This document shows, piece after piece, positions 18,672 through 28,040 of a stretch of DNA of 64,000 nt. Position numbers and translations under genes: made by a program. The stretch is from UBA5069 sp963773745 (GTDB taxonomy: Bacteria > Chloroflexota > Anaerolineae > Caldilineales > Caldilineaceae): positions 744,001-808,000 of the forward strand of contig CAVZCL010000005.1 of assembly GCA_963773745.1 (NCBI GenBank). The letters are read 5' to 3'. Positions within the stretch are counted from its first letter, which is position 1. Every line of letters starts with the position of its first letter. Below the pieces are notes generated by a model. It ran no database searches, was not told the origin of the DNA, and was given only the letters and a program-made list of their open reading frames with translations.

Positions 18672-21231
18672 ATGAAACGAACAACGATTCTTGTAATCGG
18701 ATTGCTGCTGCTGACAGCACTCGTTGTTGGCGCGTGCACAAACTACCCCACCGCGCTCCCCACGCCCACACCCACAGGCGGCGAATGGGCGCGTGTGACT
18801 GCATCCGGCACCCTCACCGTGGGCACGTCGGGCGACTATCCGCCCTTTTCTTTCTACGACGGCCGCTTCAACCTCACCGGCTTTGACCCCGAACTGGCGC
18901 GTGCTGTGGGCGAGAGGCTGGGGCTCGAGGTGCGCGTTGTCGACATCCCCTTCGAGGGGCTTTATGACGCCCTGGATGTCGGGCAGATTGACGTGGCCGT
19001 TGCCGCGATTTCGGTGACCCCCGAGCGCGAGCAGCGCGTCGACTTCACCGATGTCTATTACATTAGCGATGACGCATTCCTGGCGCGCTCTGACACTACC
19101 CTGCTTGATCTCACGAGCATTGACGAGGTCCGCTCCGACACCGGCGTCGGTGTGCAGGAAGGCTCCGTCTACCAGACGTGGGCGCAGGAGCAGCTGGTGG
19201 AAACCGGGCTGCTGCCGGCAAGCAATCTGCTGCTCTACACCGACACCGAGCGCGCCGTGCGCGACCTCGGGCGCGGCCGCCTTGATCTGGTGATCATGGA
19301 TGCGAACCCGGCGCAGCAGTTTGTGGACAATAGTGATGCGCTCACGATCGTGGCGCAAGGGCTCAACCGCCAGCGCTATGCAATGGCCGTCGTTAACGGT
19401 GGCAATGAATTGCGCCGCAATCTCAACGTGGCGCTTGAAGAGCTGCGCAACGACGGCGCGATTGCCGATCTGGCCGAGGAATTCTTCGGTGCCAATGTGG
19501 GCGAAGTGCCTGGCCCGAACGCGCCGGCCACCCCTACTGCCGAGGCAACCCCCATTCCGCTGCCCACCGTGCCGATTACCCCTGCGCCGCCCGCCCGCTG
19601 CCAGGACAGCATGACCTTTGTGGCCGACCTGAGCTTCGATGACCAGAACATGCAGAATCCGCCGGTTCTGAACCCGGGCCAACCCTTTACCAAGGGCTGG
19701 CGCGTGCTTAACACGGGCACATGCACGTGGACAAGCGCCTATCGGCTGGCCTTTGTGCAAGGGCAACGTGCCCGGCGCGCAGATGAGCGGCCGGCCCGCC
19801 TTTGTGCGCGGCCTGGTGCCCCCTACGGCGCAGTATGACTTTAGCGTGCCCATGGTTGCGCCGATTGTGCCCGGCACCTACCAGGGTTTCTGGCAGATGT
19901 TCAACGATCTGAACGCCCCCTTTGGGCAGCGCATTTGGGTGGGCATTACGGTGCCCGGCGCGGCCACGGCAACGCCGCGGCCAACGCAAACACCCGTCGC
20001 CCAGATCACCTTCACGGCCAGCCCCACAAACATTACGGCGGGTGACCCCGTGCGCTTCAACTGGTCCACCAGCAACGTGCGCGAAGTTTACTTCTTCCGC
20101 GAAGGGCAGAATTGGTGGGATAACGGCGTGGCAGGCGTGGGTGAGCGCGTTGAGTACCCGCAGCGCACCACCAGCTACTTCCTGCGTGTGGTGCAGCGTG
20201 ACAACTCGGTGCAGCAGCGTGAGCAGCGCATCAACGTGACATCCGCACCCAATGCGCCGGAGATTCGGCAGTTCTCGGTTGTGCCCGACGGCACCATCAA
20301 CCTGGGCCAGTGTGTGCAGATCAACTGGGAAGTGCGCGGCAATGTGCAGCGCGTGGACATCACCCGCAACGGCAATGCCGTGTGGGATGACGCGCCCGAG
20401 CGCGGCAACATCCAGGATTGCCCATCGCCCGCCGGCAACTACGAGTACCGTGTGACGGCCACAGGCAGCGGCGGCACCAGCGTTGCCACACGCAACGTGA
20501 CTGTCAACGAGAATCAGCAGCCCACACCGACGGCTGTGCCCACGGATGCGCCAACGGTTGTGCCGCCGGCTGTGGTGCAGCAGTTTGCTGTAACGCCGGG
20601 CCAGGTGATGATGGGTGGCTGCTTCCAGATTGTGTGGGCTGTGGGTGGCGATCCGGCGCTGATTCAGATTACGCGCAACGGCGGCCTGCTCTTTGACAAT
20701 GCTTCCTTCACTGGCACCGGGCAGGATTGCCCGACCGATGCCGGCAACTATGTATACCGGATTGAAGTGACGAACCGCGCCGGCGCCATAAGCGACGCAC
20801 GCGACTCCACCAACAACGTGGTGGCGCCTGAGCCAACGGCAGTGCCGCCGACGGCCACGCCTGTGCCGCCCACGCCCACGCCTTTGCCAACGGATGCGCC
20901 TACACAGGTGCCGCCCACCGAGACACCCGTGCCACCGGCGCCGCCGGTGATCAGTTACTTCTCGTCGAGCGCGCCGGCCATCTACATTCCCGAGTGCGTA
21001 ACGCTCTCCTGGGCTTATGCGGCTGAGAACGGGCAGGCGAACATCACGCGCATGAATGACATCACGCGCAACATCGACCCGATCATGCAGAATGTGCCGC
21101 CGCAGGGCGAACTGCAGGATTGCCCGCCCGATGTTGCAAGCTGGACCTATACGCTGGAGGTTCTCTCCCCCGGCGGCCAGGTGCAGGCGCAGGTCAATGT
21201 GCAGGCCTTCATGGGCATCACACCGAAGTAA
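18672..21231 (+). CDS. amino-acid-type substrate-binding lipoprotein fused to NBR1-like and Ig-like domains, with a frameshift
   Basis: About 853 residues from the ATG at 18672 (AAGGA upstream). The N-terminus is a lipoprotein signal, LLLLTALVVGAC. Residues ~40-275 are a family 3 solute-binding domain (GTLTVGTSGDYPPFSFYD, GFDPELARAVGERLGLEV, ISVTPEREQRVDFTDVYY). A Thr/Pro linker (~278-305) leads to an NBR1-type Ig domain with GWRVLNTGTCTWTSAYRL; it is cut near 19757 by an extra G (GTGCAAGGGCAACG) and then continues NVPGAQMSGRPAF. Four more Ig-like repeats follow, three with a Cys pair and the shared pattern ITRN ... QDCP. Thr/Pro linkers separate the last ones. No permease or ATPase is next to it, so it may be a surface sensor or binding protein rather than part of a classic importer. 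A terminator follows the stop. Confidence 0.82.
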
Positions 21232-21249
21232 GCGCCTTACTGCAGCAAA

Positions 21250-21290
21250 AGAGGGGCTGCGATCAAGTGGATCGCGGCCCCTCTATTTTC
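21250..21290 (+). terminator. Rho-independent terminator
   Basis: AGAGGGGCTGCGATC and GATCGCGGCCCCTCT form a 15-bp stem with one G-T pair and a five-base loop, followed by ATTTTC. It lies about 18 bases after the binding-protein stop. Confidence 0.85.
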
Positions 21291-21782
21291 ATTGCAGCAA
21301 TGCGTTGCGCAGCGAGCGACTGCGCTTGCAGCGTTCGCACGATCCCTCGCATGAAGATTGCGCCGGCTCCGAACCGACCCCCAAGTGTGCCGTCAGCGCG
21401 CCATCAATCGTCGCGGATGCGTTGCGTGCGCGTTTGCCATGCGATGGGCGACAGTCATCCAGCCGTAGCCCGCGGCGTACAGAAGTTGCATGACCCCGAT
21501 AGCGAGTTGGCGGACCATTCGTGCAGCAAAGTTGCGGCACGGTGGGGTATGGTTAGGGTGCTGTTTGCTCTGCCCAGGGAGTCCATATATTGTCTTCAGT
21601 TTCGTTGCGCTTTGATTATTCCTTCATATCCAAGAACGATCCCTATTGAAGGGCGTTCCTGTTGAAGGACGGTTTGCCTCCAGCGGTTGCGTTGATTGGC
21701 GCCGCCAAGATTGCTCCCCGCAGGCAAGATCCACCTGAGCCTCGCCCGATCAGCTTCGAACAAAATTCGGAAAATAACCAGC
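21291..21782. other. intergenic region, nothing recognised
   Basis: The 490 bases between the terminator and the next secreted protein contain no frame with a recognisable domain. An upstream in-frame extension from 21696 reads into the next gene but has no features of its own. No clear promoter was identified. Confidence 0.5.
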
Positions 21783-23991
21783 ATGCGAAAAATCTACAAA
21801 CCCCTCGTTGCACGGCTATTGCTTGCAGCCTCTCTGCTGCTCGGCGTGGTAGTGCTCTTTTCTTTGGCCAAACCGGTATTCAGCCAGGAGAGCGGCACAC
21901 CGGCTCCGAACGTAGCAATGCCCAATGCACAAGGTGCAGCCTGGCTGCCATTGATCCAGAATGCACCTCTGGCGACGCCAACACCCGTACCCAGCCCCAC
22001 GCGTGCAGTCACGTCCACTGCCACGGCCACAAGGCAGCCAGGCCCACCAATCACCGCCACTGCAACCGCTGTCGCAACACGCCCGGGTGATGTGCTCACG
22101 CCGCTCCCGCCCCCTGTTGCCGACGAGTGGACGCAGTTTGGCCACAACGCGCAACACACGGCCTACCAGCCGCAGGCGGTGGCCATGCCCTGGCGCTGGA
22201 AGTGGGTGTGGAACGGCTCCAACGCGACGGGCGCCATTGTCGCCGACAAAAGCGGCCTCCCAACCAACAGCCAACCCGTCACGGGCGGCGGGCGCGTCTA
22301 TGTTGCCGCCGGGGCGCGCTGGCGTCTTTGCGCTGGATGGCGCCACCGGTGCGGTGCGCTGGAACAAGGACCCAGGCGGGGCCATCAACTCAACGCCCGC
22401 GTATGATGCGCGTACAGGCGCGCTCTTTGTGGTCTCTGCAGACGGCAAGCTCTACAAATTGAATGCTGCCACAGGTGCCTTGCTGGGTGATGTGGCCGGC
22501 GGCGCTGCCAGCGATCTGCCGCTGCCGCCTGTGGTGCATGACGGCGACGTCTTCTTCTCCATGGGCACCTTTGTGCACTCAATCAACGCCGCGACGATGC
22601 AAATCAACTGGTCGTACGATGCCGGCGCGTTCGTGGATACGCCGCCTGCCTATTCGGCGCAAGCCAACGTTGTGGTGGCGGCCAGCCGCGACCTCCAGGT
22701 GCATGCCATTGATGGCGCCAGCGGCGCGCGCCACTGGCGCGTCAAGCCCACAGGACGCACACAAGCGGCCACCTCGGCCGTCAATCCGGGTGAGGCCGAA
22801 GTACGGCGTGGCTGGCCTGTTATTGCCGAGGGGCATGGCGTGGTCTTCATTCGCTATCGTCTGGATTGGAATACGCTGTGGGCGTTTTCACCCTGGCCGA
22901 GCACGAACGACGCGATGCGCGCCAACCTCATTCGGCGGCCCGATCAGCAGGCGCTCTTTGCCCTGCGGCTGGATACGGGCGCAGTCGCGTTCATCCCCAA
23001 CGTGGGCAACGGCGGCTTTGGCGACGGCGACTTCATGCCCATGGGGCCGCTGCCCGCAGTCAGGCGCTTTGACGACGGCAGCGAAGTTGCCTATGTCGCA
23101 TTCCGTGGCGAGTGCATGAACACGACGCAATTCTGCGACGGCCGCGGCGACGCCCGCCTTGGCGAGATGGTGCTGGACGGGAGCAGCGTGGCAGGCTATG
23201 AAGCAGGGTACGTGCGTTACATGCAAAGCACCTTTGTGCCCACTGACGAAATGCCCTTCCTGAGCGCGGCCGGCGACCAACTCCTGGCGGGCCACTGGGA
23301 GGCAGCCATTGCCCACCAGATTGTCGACCGTTCCGCCACACGCGGCAGCGCCGCTGCGCCAATAACGACAGTTAACCTGCCGCACATTGTCTCATCGCAA
23401 GACCAGGACTTCTTATGCCCGAGCTTTTCCACAAGCCACTATTGCGGCGCGCACCTCTTCAACACGCGCCAGTGGCCAGGCGGCTTCTATGTCTTCTGGA
23501 AGCAAGGCGCCGTCTATGACAAGTTCTGGAGCGGCTACTCGTCGTGGGTGGTGAGCGATGGCATGGTGCTCTTCGTAGGTACGGATGGGAGCGTGGTTGC
23601 ATTGGAGCATGGCACGCCCGCGGCAACGGGAGCGGATCCAGTCGGCAGCGCACCCGCGCCGCAGCTTGTGGTTGGGCCCGCGGCCGCGCCGGCTGAATTG
23701 CCCGTGGTTGCGGCAGAAGATGCGCGTGCATGGGCCGGCCAGCGCGTCATCGTCTCCGGCGTGCTCGCAGATGTCTTCAACAACGGCAAGGCGGTCTATC
23801 TGGGCTTCCACAAGCCCCACACGGGCTACATGCTGGTGCGCATTCTGCACGCCAATTGGCAGAACTTCGCGGCTGCGCCCGAGACGCTCTATGCCCCGGG
23901 TGACCACGTGCAGGTGACAGGCACCATGACCTGGTACCAGGGCGACCCGGTGATTTATGTCACTGGGCCGGAGCAGATTGTTGTGGAATAG
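21783..23991 (+). CDS. exported PQQ-type beta-propeller protein with OB-fold-like C-terminal domain, with a frameshift
   Basis: About 736 residues. Signal peptide at the start (MRKIYKPLVARLLLAASLLLG ... AKPVFSQ), then a Thr/Pro linker and a WTQFGHNAQHTAYQP opening that is typical of PQQ-like propellers. An extra G in GCCGCCGGGGCGCG near 22311 breaks the frame; the second frame continues AGVFALDGATGAVRWNKDPGG. Blade repeats are visible (LYKLNAATGALLGDV, VHAIDGASGARHWRV, LFALRLDTGAVAFIP). Cys residues appear around ECMNTTQFCDG and CPSFSTSHYCG. The last ~100 residues (WAGQRVIVSGVLADVFNNGK ... VQVTGTMTWYQGDPVIYV) resemble an OB-fold domain. Quinone binding is not shown; such propellers often serve as scaffolds. 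Confidence 0.75.
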
Positions 23992-23998
23992 CGTGCGC

Positions 23999-24033
23999 TG
24001 CTGAAGACGGATGAACCATTTCCGTCTTCAGCA
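23999..24033 (+). terminator. hairpin after the propeller gene
   Basis: TGCTGAAGACGGA / TCCGTCTTCAGCA, a perfect 13-bp stem with a nine-base loop, starts eight bases after the stop. A third partial copy of CGTCTTCAGCAG follows at once. No T run. Confidence 0.55.
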
Positions 24034-24131
24034 GACACGTCTTCAGCAGATACACCTTACAGATAACCTCACCAAATACATCCTCACTAGATATTGGACA
24101 CAAATTGTGAATACACCTCCCAAAGTTCAAC

Positions 24132-25721
24132 GTGCGCGCCGACGGCTACCGCTGGATGGCTGCGCTGATTGCGCTGAGCGCAGTGCTCATTGCAATTGTC
24201 ACGACGCTGCCGCTGTACGCGGAGGAGCCTGTCTTTCTGCCTATCATTAAGGGCGCGCCGCCGGCAACCGCAACTGCCGCACCCACCGCCGTACCCACGG
24301 CGCAGCCTACACCTGGGGCGCAACCACACCTGCGCAGCCCACTGCGCGGCCCACGGGGCAGCCGACGGGGCAGCCCGCACCGCAGCCCCCACCGCAGCCC
24401 CACCGCGCCGGGGTTGCCCACGCGTGCAACCAAAACGGGCGGGTTGCCACTGATCCACGTCGCGCCGCTCGATAGCAGCGACGCACTCGACCAGGCGGCG
24501 GTCTTCTGGTTCGGGCAGATTTCGCCCTCATCCAACTCCGTGGATGTGCGCATTGGCTACACCGCATCGGAACTGGTTGTCTACGTGGCTACCTTCGACA
24601 GGCGGCTGTGGCATGATGACGCACCGACTGCGGCAACGCTGACTGATTGGGACGCTGTGACGCTGCTGCTGGCGCGGCCCGCCACCGCAACTGACGCGGG
24701 GGCGCGCTGGCGCATTGTGAAGCAGTTGAACGTCTCGCCGGAAGCCGCAGCCGCACAGCGCGTGGACGAGTGGCGCAATGGCGCGTGGGCGATCTCGTCG
24801 CTGCCCTTCAGGGCTGTATCAGGCTGGCGGGGCGAAAAGTTGAACGACGAAACGGATGATCGCGGCTGGTCGGAGAGCTTTCGCATTCCGCTGGCGGCGC
24901 TGGGATTGTCTGCGCAACCCGAGGGTGCGTACCTGCGCATGGGGCTGATTGTGCACGACCGCGACCAGCGCACAGGCGCTGCCCAAGCGCCCCAGCCGTG
25001 GCCCACGGGCCTGAACCCCGCCGACGTTGCAACCTGGAGCTGGCTGCAGATGGGCGCGCCCCACTGGCAGCCGCCCGCAGTGCAGGCCAGCGGCGAGGTG
25101 ACGGTGCGGCGCGCGGCAGAGCGCGACGCGGCCGTACCCGATGCAAGTGTAGGAGGGGCCGCCGGCAACCTCTGCGGCGACAACACGCCCTCCTTCTGGG
25201 ATGTGTGGCCCAATATGAACTGGGGCAACCAGGCTGACGTGAACGTGCAGAATCAGATTGACGTTGCAGATTGGCCCTGCTACGCGCGCTACTATGTCAC
25301 CTTCCCTCTGGAGAGTGTGCCGGCAGGCAAGATCATTGTCGGTGCAACACTTTCGCTGCACCAGTACGGCAATTCGGGCACGTTTGAATTGGCGCAGCCC
25401 AGCTGGATTCAGGTCTTGCGTGCGGGTGGGGCGTGGGATGAGGGATCGATTACGTGGAATAACGCACCTCAGGCGCTGGAAAACATCAGCGCAGTCTGGG
25501 TGACGCCTGTGCAGAGCATGCCCCCCTGGCCAGGAATTCCCTGGACCTGGGATGTGGGCAAGGCTGTGGCCGACGCCTATGCCGAGGGGCAGCCAGTGCG
25601 GCTGGTGCTCTACAGCGCCGACAGCAACTATCACAGCGGCAAACTCTTTACAGCGTCGGACACGGGCGACTGGAACGCGGCCGGGCGGCCTGCGCTGCGG
25701 GTGCAATGGGGCGAGCGGTAG
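24132..25721 (+). CDS. exported protein with CBM9-like and DNRLRE-like domains
   Basis: 529 residues from GTG 24132; the ATG at 24156, just before the signal helix AALIALSAVLIAIVTTLPLYA, is an alternative. A short motif EEPVFLPIIKGAPP and a low-complexity linker follow. Residues ~115-310 resemble the family 9 carbohydrate-binding or sugar-binding fold (DALDQAAVFWFGQI, VRIGYTASELVVYVATFDRRLW). Residues ~350-525 match the DNRLRE type: YYVTFPLESVPAGKIIVGATLSL, WDEGSITWNNAP and VGKAVADAYAEGQPVRLVLYS. The linker at 24312-24412 is in a frame giving Arg/Ser-rich sequence, while another frame reads as the expected Pro/Gln/Thr linker, which suggests two compensating indels. Probably surface-bound and involved in polysaccharide contact; no catalytic motif is seen. 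The stop is one base from the stop of the convergent HAD gene. Confidence 0.72.
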   Translation: MRADGYRWMAALIALSAVLIAIVTTLPLYAEEPVFLPIIKGAPPATATAAPTAVPTAQPTPGAQPHLRSPLRGPRGSRRGSPHRSPHRSPTAPGLPTRATKTGGLPLIHVAPLDSSDALDQAAVFWFGQISPSSNSVDVRIGYTASELVVYVATFDRRLWHDDAPTAATLTDWDAVTLLLARPATATDAGARWRIVKQLNVSPEAAAAQRVDEWRNGAWAISSLPFRAVSGWRGEKLNDETDDRGWSESFRIPLAALGLSAQPEGAYLRMGLIVHDRDQRTGAAQAPQPWPTGLNPADVATWSWLQMGAPHWQPPAVQASGEVTVRRAAERDAAVPDASVGGAAGNLCGDNTPSFWDVWPNMNWGNQADVNVQNQIDVADWPCYARYYVTFPLESVPAGKIIVGATLSLHQYGNSGTFELAQPSWIQVLRAGGAWDEGSITWNNAPQALENISAVWVTPVQSMPPWPGIPWTWDVGKAVADAYAEGQPVRLVLYSADSNYHSGKLFTASDTGDWNAAGRPALRVQWGER

Positions 25722-25722
25722 A

Positions 25723-26580
25723 CTAAGCTACCTCGCCCAGTACAAAGCGGCGCATGGCAACGGCTGCGCCGTCCTCGTCAATCGTGGGCGCAATCCAGCG
25801 CGCCTGCGCGCGCACGGACGCCGTTGCATTGCCCATGGCCACGGGCATGCCCACCAGCTTGAGCACCGGCAGGTCATTCTCGTTATCGCCAATCGCCAGC
25901 ACGCGCGCCGGGTCAACGGCCAGGTGCGCAAGCAAATGGCGCACGCTTTCGCCCTTGTCGACGCCGGCGGCTGTAGCCTCCACCAGCAGCGGGTGCGTGC
26001 GGCTCATGGTGACTCCGGCGCCAAAGTGATTCTGCAATTGTGACGGCATGTGGGGCTCGTCGGCCACGTCGCTGAGGAGCATGTACTTGACGGGCGCACG
26101 CTCGCCTTTGGCCGCCAGCAACGGCCGCAGTGGCCCCACAATTTCGCGCGGGCTGCCCATCACGTGGTCGTAGAAGTCGCTGCGGCCGAGATCGATGTTC
26201 TGGCAAATGTGAATGTGCCCGGCATCGTCGGTGAAGAAGAATGCGCTAATGCGCTCGCTCTCATCGGCCCATGTGGCCAGAGCGTGGGCGTCGGCCGCGG
26301 GCAGCCACCACTCGCGCAGGATGTGGCCGCTGACCGGATCGCCCAGCACCGCGCCCTGCGTGGTCACAACGGGCGTTGTAATGCCCAGCGGCGCCAGGTG
26401 CTCCACCACAAAGTCGAGCGTGCGGCCGGTGGCGATCGTCACCGGCACGCCGGCGGCCTGCACGTCGCGTATGGCCGCGGCGACGGCGGCGCTGATGCCG
26501 CTCTGCTCGTACGGGTTGAGGATGGTGCCGTCCAGGTCCAGGATGACTAAATCAAAGGGGCGCTGCCGCGATGAAGGCAT
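25723..26580 (-). CDS. Cof-type HAD phosphatase
   Basis: 285 residues from ATG 26580; a TTG four codons earlier is possible but less likely. Motif I is LVILDLDGTILN with both Asp residues. The middle contains the cap domain of the Cof/class IIB kind, and the C-terminus carries motif III (Lys, DKGESVRHLL) and motif IV GDNENDLPVLKLVG. These are cytoplasmic phosphatases of sugar phosphates or flavin precursors; the substrate cannot be told from sequence. Its stop is separated by a single base from the stop of the convergent exported-protein gene. A strong palindrome lies just upstream. Confidence 0.87.
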   Translation of the reverse strand: MPSSRQRPFDLVILDLDGTILNPYEQSGISAAVAAAIRDVQAAGVPVTIATGRTLDFVVEHLAPLGITTPVVTTQGAVLGDPVSGHILREWWLPAADAHALATWADESERISAFFFTDDAGHIHICQNIDLGRSDFYDHVMGSPREIVGPLRPLLAAKGERAPVKYMLLSDVADEPHMPSQLQNHFGAGVTMSRTHPLLVEATAAGVDKGESVRHLLAHLAVDPARVLAIGDNENDLPVLKLVGMPVAMGNATASVRAQARWIAPTIDEDGAAVAMRRFVLGEVA

Positions 26581-26618
26581 GGAGACTCGCAAGGTGTATA
26601 TGGAGAAGGATGGTTTCA

Positions 26619-26710
26619 GAACGCCGGCTGATCATAGAAAAGTGATGATTGACGATTTCCGCGTGCGCGAAAATCGTCAATCATCACTTTTCTATGATCA
26701 GCCGGCGTTC
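26619..26710. repeat. near-perfect palindrome upstream of the HAD gene
   Basis: GAACGCCGGCTGATCATAGA and the following bases to about 26664 are mirrored at 26668-26710, giving arms of roughly 42 bases. It lies between the prmC stop and the HAD start, both on the minus strand, so it may terminate prmC transcription. Confidence 0.85.
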
Positions 26711-26727
26711 CCAATTCTGCATCTTTC

Positions 26728-27762
26728 CTAGAGCACAATCACCACCATGCGGTCGTGCCCCTGGTAATCCTGATGCACGGCGATATCGCGCATGCGCGGC
26801 AGCACGTTCTGCGCCAGCCTGAAGACGGCCAGCGCCTGGTCGCGCCCAATTTCGAGGTAGATGGTGGCGCGCTCGGCCAGGTGGCTGTTGGCCTGGCGCA
26901 GCAGGCGCGCGATCGCGTCCAGCCCCTCGTCGCCACTCTCAAGCGCCACGCGCGGCTCGTAGCTGCGCACTGTGGGGTCAAGCGTCACAAACTCGCTGCG
27001 CGAAATGTAGGGCAGGTTGGCCACGAGGATGTCCACCGGCTCAGTGAGTGGCTCGAGCAGGTTGCCATGGTGTAACGTGATCTGGCTGCGTGCGTCGTGG
27101 CGCTGCAGATTGGTGCGCGCCACGGCCAGCGCCTTGCGGCTGACGTCGACGGCGTCAATCGTGGCGGCGGCTTCGTTGACGGCAATGGCGAGCGCAATCG
27201 CTCCGCTGCCCGTACCGATGTCGGCCACGCGCACCTGCGTGGCCCCGTTGGCACAGCGCGCCTCAATCTCGCTCAGCACCTCATCCACGAGCATTTCCGT
27301 CTCGGGACGGGGGATGAGCACCCGCTTATCGACCGTCAGGTCAAGGCCGTAGAACTCTCTGTGCCCAACGAGGTAGGCCACCGGTTCGTGGTCAACGCGC
27401 CGAGCAATCAATTCGGTGAAGGCGACTGCCTGCTGTGGGGCCAATTCAGCGTCGCCATGGGCAAAGAGCCACGGGCGATCGACGCCGAGAACGTGGGCGA
27501 GGATGACCTGCGCATCGAGATACGCCGTGTCGAACTCCGCTTCCTTCAGCCGTTGCGTGGCTGAATTGAGCGCGGAGCCTACGGTGGCATCGGCGGCCAG
27601 GTTCCAGATGATGGATTGCAAAGGGAAGGTTGAACGAGAAGGCAGAGAAGGAAGGGAGATAGGTAGAACTGCCAAGGCGACCTCCTTGTCGCTAAACTCG
27701 ACTTCTGCGCCGCGAGACGGTGAAAGCTCTCTGTGAGTTCGATAATGGGCGCTTGCCACCAT
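26728..27762 (-). CDS. prmC: peptide chain release factor N5-glutamine methyltransferase
   Basis: 344 residues if the ATG at 27762 is used. The first ~55 residues (MVASAHYRTHRELSPSRGAEV...) do not look like the family, so true translation may begin at a non-ATG codon near 27600, just before TVGSALNSATQRLKEAEFD. The N-terminal helical domain (YLDAQVILAHVLG) is followed by LIPRPETEMLVDEVL, the SAM site VADIGTGSGAIALAIA, and VANLPYISRSEF. The usual NPPY is here NLPY, with the essential first Asn and the Pro-Tyr kept. It methylates the Gln of the GGQ motif in release factors. prfA, its substrate, is the next gene upstream in the same direction, a common arrangement. Confidence 0.88.
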   Translation of the reverse strand: MVASAHYRTHRELSPSRGAEVEFSDKEVALAVLPISLPSLPSRSTFPLQSIIWNLAADATVGSALNSATQRLKEAEFDTAYLDAQVILAHVLGVDRPWLFAHGDAELAPQQAVAFTELIARRVDHEPVAYLVGHREFYGLDLTVDKRVLIPRPETEMLVDEVLSEIEARCANGATQVRVADIGTGSGAIALAIAVNEAAATIDAVDVSRKALAVARTNLQRHDARSQITLHHGNLLEPLTEPVDILVANLPYISRSEFVTLDPTVRSYEPRVALESGDEGLDAIARLLRQANSHLAERATIYLEIGRDQALAVFRLAQNVLPRMRDIAVHQDYQGHDRMVVIVL

Positions 27763-28004
27763 GATAGCGGGCGAAGGTTAAGGCTGTGTGAATGGTGGCA
27801 TGCAATCGGCTCGCGGCGGACCGTCATTCCTGCTGCCGCGCCATTGCGGCAGCTACGCTCATTATACCAAACGTTGCGCAATAAAGGTCTGTTCCACAAA
27901 CGCGTGGTCTGCACCAAAAGCGGAAAGCCTTGGGCGGCGTATGCGCACTCATTCGTGGCGGATTCAGCCGCGGCTACGAGATGCGCATTGGCGCAATGCA
28001 CCGT

Positions 28005-28040
28005 TACAGCTGTGCAGACATCTACAGCTGTGCAGACATC
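28005..28040. repeat. tandem 18-bp duplication at the prfA stop
   Basis: TACAGCTGTGCAGACATC occurs twice head to tail. On the minus strand this duplicates the last codons and stop of prfA, so the second copy has no coding effect. Confidence 0.8.
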
